DNA of 7,663 nucleotides from an uncultured Ruminococcus sp. (GCA_900553675.1 USEH01000103.1:1-7663), one strand, 5' to 3'. Counted from the stretch's first letter, positions 1 through 7,440 are shown. Program-made: numbers and translations. The notes: a model not told the origin generated them from the sequence alone.

Positions 1-2578
1 CATGATGGAGCAGTATTTCGATGTTAAAAGCCGATATCCCGGCATGCTGCTGTTTTTCCGCCTCGGTGATTTTTACGAGATGTTTTTTGACGATGCCAAA
101 ACCGCCGCCGATGAGCTTGATTTGGTGCTCACCGGCAAGGAATGCGGTATGGATGAGCGTGCGCCGATGTGCGGTGTGCCGTTTCATTCGGCGGATTCTT
201 ATATCGCAAAGCTTGTAAACCGCGGCTATAAGGTGGCAATTTGCGAGCAGCTTGAGGATCCCAAGCTTGTTAAAGGGCTTGTTAAAAGAGATGTTGTAAG
301 AATCATAACCCCCGGCACGGTCATTGAGGGCAATATGCTTGATGATTCCACCAATAATTATCTTTGCTGTATTTGCCGCGATGAAAAAGAAACCGGGCTG
401 TGCTTTGCGGATGTGTCCACTGCGGAATTTCATTTAACGGCGATTAAGGGCGCAGACAGTGAAAATAAAATAATCGATCAGCTTGCGGCATATATGCCCA
501 AAGAGGTGCTCGTCAATTCCGCCGCGCTTGATTATGCCCGCGCCGCAGATTTCCTAAAAGCGCGAAACGGCACGCAGGCGCAGCTGCTTGAAGACGAAAA
601 ATTCGATTACAACGCCGCCACCGAACTTATTCTTGAAACTCTTAAAAAGGATGAAATTTCAAGCCTTTCACTCGGCAGCAGCAAGCCGGTTGTGCGCGCT
701 CTCGGCGCCGTTATCGGCTATCTTAAAGATGTTCAGAAAAAAGAAGAAATCGAAGCCCCCGCCGATATCGATTATTTTGAAAGCGATCGGTATTTAAAGC
801 TTGATATGAATGCCCGCCGTAATCTGGAGCTCACAAAATCCATGATGACGGGCGATAAAAGGCACTCGCTTCTTTGGGTGCTCGATAAAACAAAAACCCC
901 TATGGGCCGCAGAATGATAAGAAATTGGCTTGAAAGGCCGCTTATGTCTGCCGCTCAGATAATCAAAAGGCAAAATGCCGTCGGCGAGCTTGCCGATAAT
1001 CCGGAGCTGCGCGATAAGCTCAGAACCTCGTTTTCGGGTATCAGCGATATGGAAAGGCTGATGACGCGCATTGCTTATTCAACGGCAAATGCAAAGGAGC
1101 TTAAATCGCTTCAGCAAACCGTGCAAAGGCTGCCGCAGATAAAATCGCTTTTGGCAGGCTGCCAAAGTGCCTTGCTTAAAGATATAAGCGGCAGCATAGA
1201 TCCGCTTGAGGATGTTGAAGAGCTTATAGGCCGCGCCATTTCGGAGGAACCTCCGCTTACGGTGCGCGAGGGCGGAATGATAAAATCGGGCTATAACGAG
1301 CAGGTGGACGAGCTTCGCTCCGTTATGGAGGATGGCGCAGGCGTTGTTGCCGCAATAGAGGCGCGCCAGCGCGAGGAAACGGGTATTCCCAAGCTGAAGG
1401 TGGGCTATAACCGCGTTTTCGGATATTATATCGAGGTCACCAATTCCTATAAAGATATGGTGCCGGAAACCTACATAAGAAAGCAAACCCTCACAAATTG
1501 CGAAAGATATATAACTCAGGAATTAAAAGAGCTTGAGGGCAAAATAGTGGGCGCAAAGGATCGCTCCGTGGTGCTCGAATATCAGGTGTTCTGCTCCGTG
1601 CGCGAAACGATTTCCCGCGAAACGCAGCGCATTCAAAAAACGGCAAAGGCGCTTGCCGTGCTCGATACCTTGGCAAGCCTTGCCGAGGCGGCGGCAACAA
1701 ATAATTATTGCTGCCCGCAAATCTCAACAAACGGTGTGATTGATATTAAAGACGGCCGCCACCCTGTTGTGGAGGCTATTATGAACGGCGCGCCCTTCGT
1801 GCCGAACGATACCGTGCTTGATACTTCCGATAATCGCTGCATGATTATAACCGGCCCCAATATGGCGGGTAAATCAACCTATATGCGCCAGATTGCGCTT
1901 ATTGTTTTAATGGCTCAGATGGGTTCGTTTGTGCCGGCGGATTACGCAAAAATTTCGGTTGTTGACCAGATATTCACAAGGGTGGGCGCATCAGACGATC
2001 TTTCAGCCGGGCAGTCCACCTTTATGGTAGAAATGAGCGAGGTTGCAGACGTCATTAAGCACGCGACCAAAAACAGCCTTGTGATTTTAGATGAGGTGGG
2101 CAGGGGAACCTCCACGTTCGACGGTATAAGCATAGCTCAAAGCGTCGCCGAGCATATTGCCAACACCCGCAAAATTGGTTGCAAAACCCTGTTTGCAACC
2201 CATTACCATGAGCTTATTGAGCTTGAGGGCGAATGCAACGGTGTTAAAAACTTCAGCGTTGCCGTTAAGCGCGGCTCTGACGGAATAAGATTTTTAAGAA
2301 AGATAGTGCGCGGCGGAGTTGACCAGTCATATGGCTTGGAGGTTGCAAAGCTTGCAGGTCTTCCTGAATCTATTCTGAAAAGGGCAAGGGCTATTCTGAG
2401 CGAGCTTGAATCAAAGGCTGCGCGCTCCGATTCATCTGTCAAGGAAAGCGACGGTCAGGTATCATTTTCGCTCATAAACGAAATGAACGCTATTGATATG
2501 CTCAGAAAGACTAATATCGACGAGCTTAGCGATTCTGAGCTCAGAGAGCTTATCGGAGAAATCATTAAATATATCTGA
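1..2578 (+). CDS. mutS: DNA mismatch repair protein MutS (5' partial)
   Basis: MutS binds base mismatches and small loops as a dimer and, with ATP, becomes a sliding clamp that recruits MutL. Visible residues are numbered from the ATG at base 2. The mismatch-reading motif GDFYEMF is at 22-28, with the intercalating Phe24 and Glu26. The connector, lever and clamp domains fill about 110-570. Walker A GPNMAGKST is at 618-626, the DDLSAGQSTF signature near 665-674, and Walker B ILDE plus GRGTSTFDG near 695-708. A THYHEL motif (733-738) and a C-terminal helical tail end the protein. QVSFS (819-823) resembles the beta-clamp-binding peptide of Bacillus MutS. Relatives usually have several residues before the MMEQY segment, so the true start is probably a few codons upstream of the window and base 2 is not the start. 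Apart from that edge the reading frame is intact. Its G+C looks higher than that of mutL. Identification is very secure. Confidence 0.98.
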   Translation, partial: MMEQYFDVKSRYPGMLLFFRLGDFYEMFFDDAKTAADELDLVLTGKECGMDERAPMCGVPFHSADSYIAKLVNRGYKVAICEQLEDPKLVKGLVKRDVVRIITPGTVIEGNMLDDSTNNYLCCICRDEKETGLCFADVSTAEFHLTAIKGADSENKIIDQLAAYMPKEVLVNSAALDYARAADFLKARNGTQAQLLEDEKFDYNAATELILETLKKDEISSLSLGSSKPVVRALGAVIGYLKDVQKKEEIEAPADIDYFESDRYLKLDMNARRNLELTKSMMTGDKRHSLLWVLDKTKTPMGRRMIRNWLERPLMSAAQIIKRQNAVGELADNPELRDKLRTSFSGISDMERLMTRIAYSTANAKELKSLQQTVQRLPQIKSLLAGCQSALLKDISGSIDPLEDVEELIGRAISEEPPLTVREGGMIKSGYNEQVDELRSVMEDGAGVVAAIEARQREETGIPKLKVGYNRVFGYYIEVTNSYKDMVPETYIRKQTLTNCERYITQELKELEGKIVGAKDRSVVLEYQVFCSVRETISRETQRIQKTAKALAVLDTLASLAEAAATNNYCCPQISTNGVIDIKDGRHPVVEAIMNGAPFVPNDTVLDTSDNRCMIITGPNMAGKSTYMRQIALIVLMAQMGSFVPADYAKISVVDQIFTRVGASDDLSAGQSTFMVEMSEVADVIKHATKNSLVILDEVGRGTSTFDGISIAQSVAEHIANTRKIGCKTLFATHYHELIELEGECNGVKNFSVAVKRGSDGIRFLRKIVRGGVDQSYGLEVAKLAGLPESILKRARAILSELESKAARSDSSVKESDGQVSFSLINEMNAIDMLRKTNIDELSDSELRELIGEIIKYI

Positions 2579-2579
2579 T

Positions 2580-2583
2580 GGAG
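2580..2583 (+). promoter_or_regulatory. Probable mutL ribosome binding site
   Basis: GGAG lies in the 18-nt gap after mutS, 13 nt before the mutL ATG. That is longer than the usual 5-9 nt. It is the only purine-rich candidate between the genes. The stretch between it and the ATG contains short TTGTT/AACAA arms (2584-2595) that might shorten the effective distance, which is speculative. Translation may rest mainly on ribosomes arriving from mutS. Confidence 0.5.
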
Positions 2584-2596
2584 TTGTTTTAACAAA

Positions 2597-4603
2597 ATGT
2601 CTAAAATACACGTTTTGGATAAATCGGTGTACGAGCTGATTGCTGCCGGTGAGGTTATTGAAAGACCGTCCGCAGTTATAAAAGAGCTTATAGAAAACGC
2701 TTTGGATGCCGGCTCAACCAAAATTACAGTCGAGATTAAAAACGGTGGAAGAACATATATCAGAGTTACCGACAACGGCTGTGGAATGAGCGCTGAGGAT
2801 GTTCCACTGGCGTTTGTTCGTCATGCAACAAGCAAGCTTTCTTCCAAAGAAGACCTTGACAGTATTCTGACTCTCGGCTTCCGTGGCGAGGCTTTAGCTT
2901 CCATATGCGCAGTTGCAAGGGTAGAGGTTCTTACCAAACAGGCAGACGCTACAATGGGATATCATTATCAGATAGAAGCAAGTGAGGAAATTGATTGCGG
3001 TGAAATCGGATGTCCCAACGGAACAACTTTTATCGTCAAAGATCTGTTCTTTAACACTCCTGCAAGGCAGAAGTTTATGAGAAAGGATGTTTCTGAGGGC
3101 AACTATATATCCGATATAGTTCAGAAGCTGGCGCTTTCACACCCTGCTGTTTCTTTCAAATTTATACGCGACAACAAGATTGAATTTGTAACTCCGGGTG
3201 ACGGCAAATTGCTTTCCTGCATTTACGTTATACTCGGAAAACAGTTTTATGCAAGCTGTATTCCTGTAGATTACAGCTATCTCAACATAAGAATTACCGG
3301 ATATATAACAAAGCCTCTCGGCTCCTTTGCAAGCCGCGCTAACCAGATATTTTTTGTCAATTCAAGATATATTAAATGCGCAACCTGTCAGTTTGCTCTT
3401 GAAGAAGGATATAAGAACAGAATGATGGTTTCCAAATACCCCGGATGCGTTCTGAATATTGAGATAGATTCCGAGTATGTGGATGTAAACTATCATCCGT
3501 CCAAGCTTCAGGTGAGATTTAAAGACGAATCAATTGTTTACAATGCTGTTTTGTTTGCTGTAAACAATTCGCTTATGCTTTACGACGCTCCGGCGGAAAT
3601 AAAGTTTGAGGTAGTCAATGAGCCTGCTTTAACTGCAAGTGAAGTATACGCAAAGCCGGTTAAGAGCGAGTCTGTTCAGCAAATGTCCTTTGAAAGCATA
3701 GAAAATGAGCAGACGGAGCGCGAAGAGGAGCTTGAAAAGCCCGAAGCGTTAATTGAACAGTCAACGGTACCTAGTCCAGCACCTGAGGTGAATAAAAAGG
3801 TTAAGGCTGTTCTTTCTTATGACACAAACGATGACGATAATCACGCCCAAATGGATAAGTGGTCATTTTTGGCTAAGTCAGCGAAAAATACAAAAGCGTC
3901 CAAAAAGTCAGCGCAGGAACCGGCGAAAGCTTCGGAAGACAGCATGGGCGGATTTAAATATATAAACAGTAAATCGGTTATAAAAAAGGAAAAGACCAAG
4001 GATAGCAAGGCAAAAGAAAAGGATGGTTCCGGAATACCTGCAATAAACGTACTTGGCGAAGCGTTTAAGACATATATAATTGCTGAATGCAACGGAGATA
4101 TAATTTTTATCGATAAGCACGCGGCTCACGAAAGATATATTTACGAGCAGATTAAAAGTCAGCAGGAAGATTTGGAAACGCAAATGCTGATTGAGCCCAT
4201 CAACAGCAGAGTTTCCAGCGAAATATATGAGGCGGTGTCTGAAAATCTTGATATGTGCCGAAAACTCGGACTTGAGGTTAAGCCTCTGCCATGCTCGTTC
4301 CTGTCGATTTCGGGTCTTCCGGCAATAGCGGATAATATCGAGCCTATGGACATTGTTGAAAGAATAGGTATTGCGGTTTTAAATAAGAACGAAGAAACAA
4401 GCAGGTCAGTTTTTGACGATATATATCACACCATAGCCTGCAAAGCAGCTATCAAAGCCCAAAGTGACACCGATAAAATTGAACTGAAAAAGCTTTTAGA
4501 TCTTGTTACAGAGGAAGACTTACGATACTGTCCGCACGGACGTCCTATACTCATAAAGCTCAGTAAAAAGGAAATCGAAAGAATGTTCAAAAGGATCACA
4601 TGA
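2597..4603 (+). CDS. mutL: DNA mismatch repair endonuclease MutL
   Basis: MutL (668 aa) couples mismatch recognition by MutS to strand incision. The N-terminal GHKL ATPase is complete: ENALDAGS with catalytic Glu33, DNGCGM at 59-64, TSKL at 78-81 and GFRGEAL at 94-100. The second N-terminal subdomain runs to about 330. A charged, Lys/Glu/Ser-rich linker follows (about 335-480). The C-terminal domain carries the endonuclease motif DKHAAHERYIYE at 506-517, ACKAAIKA near 614-621 and CPHGRP at 645-650. His508, Glu512, Cys645 and His647 are the expected metal ligands by analogy with Bacillus MutL. QMLIEP (529-534) matches the clamp-binding site of Bacillus MutL. The motif has Lys where DQHA usually has Gln. 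The ATG at 2597 gives the normal MSKIHVLD family N terminus. The gene starts 18 nt after mutS and its last 1-4 bases overlap miaA, so it is probably cotranscribed with both. Confidence 0.98.
   Translation: MSKIHVLDKSVYELIAAGEVIERPSAVIKELIENALDAGSTKITVEIKNGGRTYIRVTDNGCGMSAEDVPLAFVRHATSKLSSKEDLDSILTLGFRGEALASICAVARVEVLTKQADATMGYHYQIEASEEIDCGEIGCPNGTTFIVKDLFFNTPARQKFMRKDVSEGNYISDIVQKLALSHPAVSFKFIRDNKIEFVTPGDGKLLSCIYVILGKQFYASCIPVDYSYLNIRITGYITKPLGSFASRANQIFFVNSRYIKCATCQFALEEGYKNRMMVSKYPGCVLNIEIDSEYVDVNYHPSKLQVRFKDESIVYNAVLFAVNNSLMLYDAPAEIKFEVVNEPALTASEVYAKPVKSESVQQMSFESIENEQTEREEELEKPEALIEQSTVPSPAPEVNKKVKAVLSYDTNDDDNHAQMDKWSFLAKSAKNTKASKKSAQEPAKASEDSMGGFKYINSKSVIKKEKTKDSKAKEKDGSGIPAINVLGEAFKTYIIAECNGDIIFIDKHAAHERYIYEQIKSQQEDLETQMLIEPINSRVSSEIYEAVSENLDMCRKLGLEVKPLPCSFLSISGLPAIADNIEPMDIVERIGIAVLNKNEETSRSVFDDIYHTIACKAAIKAQSDTDKIELKKLLDLVTEEDLRYCPHGRPILIKLSKKEIERMFKRIT
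4591..4595 (+). promoter_or_regulatory. miaA ribosome binding site
   Basis: AAGGA lies inside the last codons of mutL. Its spacing is 7 nt to the ATG at 4603 and 4 nt to the ATG at 4600. The spacing favours 4603 as the miaA start. Confidence 0.65.
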
Positions 4604-5559
4604 TGAAAAAGATTCCTTTGATAGTTGTGTGCGGACCGACAGCTTCCGGTAAAACATCGTTGGCTGTTGAGATTGCAAAGCTATATAACTGCGAGGTTGT
4701 TTCAGCAGATTCAATGCAGATATATAAGCATATGCAGATAGCAACGGCAAAGCCGACCACCGAAGAAATGCAGGGCATACCTCACCATCTTATAGACTTT
4801 ATAGAGCCGGAAGAGCGTTTTTCTGTTGCAGATTACGTTAAGCTTGCCAAGGAGCGGATAGCTGATATATATTCCCGTGGAAAGCTTCCGCTTTTGTGCG
4901 GCGGAACAGGGCTTTATATATCATCACTGATAGATAACGTTGCTTTTGATGATACCTGTTCTTCGACCGAGCTGAGAAATGAGCTGTCATCAATCGCGCG
5001 CGAAAAGGGCGGGAAGTATCTTTTAGATATTCTTAAACAGTTCGATCCCGAATCCGCTCAAAGACTTCATCCGAACAATATTACCAGAATAATCCGCGCT
5101 ATCGAGGTTTACAAAATATCCGGAATAACTATGACTCAGGCGATAAAAAACAGCCGCAGAGACAGTATATATGAGCTTTGCATGATAGGAATGAGCTATT
5201 CCGACAGGGACAAGCTTTATCAAAGAATAAACATGCGTGTTGATATGATGGTTAAGAACAGTCTTATCGACGAAGCACGTGAGGTTCTTCAAAACTCCGG
5301 CTTGGGAACCTCTTTTCAGGCAATAGGATATAAAGAGCTCAAGCCCTATTTCAATGGTGAAAAAACTGTGCAGGAATGCATAGAAAAGCTGAAGCTTGAA
5401 ACAAGGCATTATGCAAAGCGCCAGCTTACATGGTTCAGGCGGGATGATAGAATCAACTGGATTTATCCCGATAAGCTCCCCAAAGGCAGCACGGTGCTGA
5501 GCGAGGCTGAAAAAATAATTGAAGCCTCCAACATTATAGACGCTCGGCACAGAGTTTGA
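4603..5559 (+). CDS. miaA: tRNA dimethylallyltransferase MiaA
   Basis: MiaA transfers a dimethylallyl group to N6 of A37 in tRNAs that read UNN codons (i6A), which strengthens codon-anticodon pairing. The product is 318 aa from this start, a normal family length. Numbered from the alternative ATG at 4600, the P-loop GPTASGKT is at 12-19, followed by ADSMQIYK with catalytic-type Asp37, GGTGLY (101-106), HPNN with Arg163 and Arg166, QAIGYKE (240-246) and the tRNA-binding TRHYAKRQLTWFR (268-280). The start is ambiguous because of ATGATG at 4600-4605. AAGGA at 4591-4595 sits 7 nt from the second ATG and only 4 nt from the first, so I prefer 4603. Either choice overlaps the mutL stop, implying translational coupling. 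The order mutS-mutL-miaA is classical; hfq, which follows miaA in some bacteria, is not here. The stop codon shares bases with a promoter for the next gene. Confidence 0.97.
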   Translation: MKKIPLIVVCGPTASGKTSLAVEIAKLYNCEVVSADSMQIYKHMQIATAKPTTEEMQGIPHHLIDFIEPEERFSVADYVKLAKERIADIYSRGKLPLLCGGTGLYISSLIDNVAFDDTCSSTELRNELSSIAREKGGKYLLDILKQFDPESAQRLHPNNITRIIRAIEVYKISGITMTQAIKNSRRDSIYELCMIGMSYSDRDKLYQRINMRVDMMVKNSLIDEAREVLQNSGLGTSFQAIGYKELKPYFNGEKTVQECIEKLKLETRHYAKRQLTWFRRDDRINWIYPDKLPKGSTVLSEAEKIIEASNIIDARHRV

Positions 5560-5585
5560 CAGTTTTTGCACCTATTCAGTATAAT
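5556..5585 (+). promoter_or_regulatory. Consensus sigma-A-type promoter for the HlyD-like gene
   Basis: TTGACA (5556-5561) and TATAAT (5580-5585) both match the consensus at 6 of 6 positions, with an 18-nt spacer against the optimal 17. The -35 box contains the miaA stop codon TGA (5557-5559). Transcription would begin near 5592, giving a leader of about 27 nt that carries the ribosome binding site. No terminator separates it from miaA, so read-through from the upstream operon could add to its output. Confidence 0.8.
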
Positions 5586-5603
5586 AATCATGTTATCTTA
5601 AAG

Positions 5604-5609
5604 AAAGGA
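5604..5609 (+). promoter_or_regulatory. Ribosome binding site of the HlyD-like gene
   Basis: AAAGGA sits 9 nt before the ATG at 5619. It decides that start over the in-frame TTG at 5556, which would fall upstream of the likely transcription start. Confidence 0.7.
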
Positions 5610-5618
5610 CTATATGCC

Positions 5619-6893
5619 ATGAAGCTTAGAATGCTCAGGGATTGGCTGATTTACCTACTTATCTTCGCCTGCTTTATGGCGATAATAGTTTCACAGATAT
5701 ATCTGTCTATGTCTAAGGAAAGCACCACCGAGGACGCCGTTATGTTTACAACAAGGCACAGCCTGAATTTTACTGGCGTTATAGTCAGAAACGAAAAGCT
5801 TGTCCGCTCTCAGAATATGCAGGACGGCGTTCTGAATTACTGCGTTTCCGACGGTGCAAGGCTCTCAAAAAGATCTCAGATAGCAAGAATCTACACCTCC
5901 TACGACCAGATATATTATCGCTACCGCATAGAACGGCTCGACGATATGATTGAGGTGCTGGAAAAGGCACATGATAAGGGAACAACCGAATATGCACAGC
6001 CCGAATTTATATCCTCACAGATAACCGAGGAATACAAGGCAATACTTTCAGATGTTGCACAGGGAAGCCTTTCGCAGATGTATAATGACAAGCTGGACAT
6101 GCTTAAGCTGATGTGCATATACAATGTTGCTTCAAACGCAGAAAGCGATTACAGCAGTAAAATAACAGCTCTTAAAGAGGAAAGAAGCAGATATGAGGAT
6201 GGTCTTTCAAATCCTCTTTCAGTTGTGAGCGCGACTGAATCGGGGTATTTTACCTCTGTTGTAGACGGATATGAGTCCAAGCTTAGCATAGACAGCATCG
6301 GCGATATGACAGTCGATAGCATAAACGAAATACTTGCTTCTCCTAAAAGCATGGAATCAATCACTCCTGATGTGATAGGAAAGGTATTCAGCGACTATAC
6401 GTGGAAGCTCGTTGGCGTTATCAACACGCCTGACAGATATTTTGTAAATCAGAGCTTTGACGTTATATTCTCGTCGATCAACAGGTCGTATGAATGCTAT
6501 GTTGAAAGCATAACCCTTACAGGCAATGGCAACGAGGCAATCATAGTTTTAAGCTGCGACGAAATGGACGCTCAGATAGCAGCTTCCAGAGTGCTGGACG
6601 CTGAAATTTTATTCGGCGAACACACCGGCATAAAAACTCCAAGAAAAGCAATAAGGTTTAAAGACAATGAAAAGGGAGTTTATGTTCTCGAAGGCGAAAA
6701 GATGATATTCAAAAAGCTTGACGTTATATACGAAGGCGATGATTATGTCCTTTCAGGGTACTCAACCGATAAGGAATACTTAGAGCTTTACGACAGAGTT
6801 TTGCTTGATCCGGTGCCAACAGCCCTGCCCGAAGAGGAAAATGAAGACAAAAATCCGCCTGACGACGGTGAAAGCCCGCCTGAAGCGGCATAA
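5619..6893 (+). CDS. HlyD-like membrane-anchored adaptor protein of unknown role
   Basis: This 424-aa protein has a short basic N terminus (MKLRMLRDW), one membrane helix at about 9-29 and a large region predicted to lie outside the cell. Residues about 52-92 (TGVIVRNEKLV, then DGVLNY, VSDGARLSK and IARIY) and about 205-221 (ESGYFTSVVDGYES) look like the two halves of the lipoyl-like sandwich fold of HlyD/membrane-fusion adaptors. A helical, charged segment (about 100-200) separates them. Residues 335-395, including a TPRKAIRF stretch, resemble the HlyD C-terminal barrel. The tail is acidic and proline-rich (397-424). The start at 5619 has AAAGGA 9 nt upstream and gives a normal topology. An in-frame TTG at 5556 lies inside the promoter and is unlikely to be used. 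No ABC or RND partner gene is in the window. Relatives sit beside sepF in clostridia as I recall, so an envelope or division role is possible but unproven. The fold call is motif-based. Confidence 0.8.
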   Translation: MKLRMLRDWLIYLLIFACFMAIIVSQIYLSMSKESTTEDAVMFTTRHSLNFTGVIVRNEKLVRSQNMQDGVLNYCVSDGARLSKRSQIARIYTSYDQIYYRYRIERLDDMIEVLEKAHDKGTTEYAQPEFISSQITEEYKAILSDVAQGSLSQMYNDKLDMLKLMCIYNVASNAESDYSSKITALKEERSRYEDGLSNPLSVVSATESGYFTSVVDGYESKLSIDSIGDMTVDSINEILASPKSMESITPDVIGKVFSDYTWKLVGVINTPDRYFVNQSFDVIFSSINRSYECYVESITLTGNGNEAIIVLSCDEMDAQIAASRVLDAEILFGEHTGIKTPRKAIRFKDNEKGVYVLEGEKMIFKKLDVIYEGDDYVLSGYSTDKEYLELYDRVLLDPVPTALPEEENEDKNPPDDGESPPEAA

Positions 6894-6947
6894 AATACAA
6901 GTTTTAATCGAGTTTTTTTCCTCTACATCTTGACAACGACGGTGAAA
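6862..6947 (+). repeat. 12-bp direct repeat pair (6862-6873 and 6936-6947)
   Basis: ACGACGGTGAAA occurs twice, 74 bp apart. The first copy encodes part of the acidic tail of the HlyD-like protein. The second lies between the -35 and -10 boxes of the sepF promoter. The sequence before each copy is also alike (CTGAC versus TTGAC). It could be a small duplication or chance. Confidence 0.4.
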
Positions 6948-6958
6948 TATAAGATAAT
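6930..6958 (+). promoter_or_regulatory. Strong sigma-A-type promoter for sepF
   Basis: TTGACA (6930-6935) and GATAAT (6953-6958, 5 of 6 consensus matches) are separated by an ideal 17 nt. Transcription should start near 6965, leaving a leader of about 56 nt before the sepF ATG. This promoter would drive sepF, ylmH and probably further division genes beyond the window. The spacer contains a 12-bp sequence also found near the end of the preceding gene. Confidence 0.8.
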
Positions 6959-6982
6959 ATAGTAGTATGGATATGCATTGAG

Positions 6983-6993
6983 TTAGAATCTAA
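6983..6993. repeat. Short palindrome in the sepF leader
   Basis: TTAGA-A-TCTAA is a perfect inverted repeat with 5-bp arms and a 1-nt centre. It lies about 18 nt downstream of the predicted sepF transcription start and 27 nt before the ATG. The position would suit an operator, but an 11-bp AT-rich palindrome can easily arise by chance. Confidence 0.25.
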
Positions 6994-7008
6994 TTATATA
7001 TTTTGTAC

Positions 7009-7014
7009 GGAGGG
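7009..7014 (+). promoter_or_regulatory. sepF ribosome binding site
   Basis: GGAGGG, 6 nt before the ATG at 7021, is the strongest ribosome binding site in the window. It rules out the in-frame TTG at 7003 as the start and suggests high SepF synthesis. Confidence 0.85.
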
Positions 7015-7020
7015 TTAATT

Positions 7021-7440
7021 ATGAGCTTTATTGATTCCATTAAGAACTTTTTAGTTTCTGAAGAAGAGGATGATAATTATCAGCCTTTGGTAGACGATCA
7101 GGTTGAAACCGTTGATGTTGCCGAAGAAAGAAGAAACCGCGAGGTTAAATTCAATACAACGGCAACCGTTCAGATCGTCCTTTCAAGACCTACCGATTTT
7201 TCTGAGGTAAAGGCAATAGGCGACGATCTTAATCATCAGAAAACCGTTCTTTTAAATCTCGAGCTTGTCAAGGCTGAGGACGCTAAGAGAATCATGGACT
7301 TCCTTTCAGGCGTTGCGTATGCAAATGGTGCGGCTATTAAAATGACTGCGCAGAAGACATTTGTTATCATGCCTAAAAACGTTGGTTTCAGCGGCGTTGA
7401 CCTTATGAGCGAGCTTGAAGCCGGTGGCTATAGCTTTTGA
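7021..7440 (+). CDS. sepF: Cell division protein SepF
   Basis: SepF (139 aa) tethers FtsZ filaments to the membrane and organises the septum in Gram-positive bacteria. Residues 1-12 (MSFIDSIKNFLV) form a plausible amphipathic membrane-targeting helix, followed by an acidic, flexible linker (13-45). The SepF core domain covers about 48-125: QIVLSRPTDFSEV, the VLLNLE strand (76-81), DAKRIMDFLSGVAYANG (87-103) and a terminal strand FVIMPKNV (114-121). The FLSG motif and the following glycine are family hallmarks. The ATG at 7021 is set by GGAGGG at 7009-7014, 6 nt upstream. An in-frame TTG at 7003 lies upstream of that site and can be discarded. The gene has its own strong promoter, and its stop overlaps the start of ylmH. 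B. subtilis has ylmE before and ylmG after sepF; neither is present here. Confidence 0.96.
   Translation: MSFIDSIKNFLVSEEEDDNYQPLVDDQVETVDVAEERRNREVKFNTTATVQIVLSRPTDFSEVKAIGDDLNHQKTVLLNLELVKAEDAKRIMDFLSGVAYANGAAIKMTAQKTFVIMPKNVGFSGVDLMSELEAGGYSF

Noticed and set aside
1079..1486. 135-codon open frame on the - strand opposite mutS
   Set aside because: Shadow of the mutS clamp-domain coding sequence; no family resemblance.
5023..5571. 182-codon open frame on the - strand opposite miaA
   Set aside because: It is fully antisense to a clearly identified gene, has no recognisable domain or convincing ribosome binding site, and follows from the codon use of miaA.
5556..5618. TTG-initiated 21-residue N-terminal extension of the HlyD-like protein
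   Set aside because: It starts at the -35 promoter box, upstream of the likely transcription start, and would spoil the N-terminal topology. The ATG at 5619 has a proper ribosome binding site.
6873..6920. Intrinsic terminator after the HlyD-like gene
   Set aside because: A T7 run (6913-6919) is present, but the only GC-rich pairing (near 6874-6889) is bulged and more than 20 nt away. No proper stem precedes the T run.
6967..6981. Four-codon reading frame (MDMH) in the sepF leader
   Set aside because: No ribosome binding site, and the frame is too short to distinguish from chance.
7003..7020. TTG-initiated six-residue extension of SepF
   Set aside because: The start would lie upstream of and across the GGAGGG site; the ATG at 7021 fits the family N terminus.
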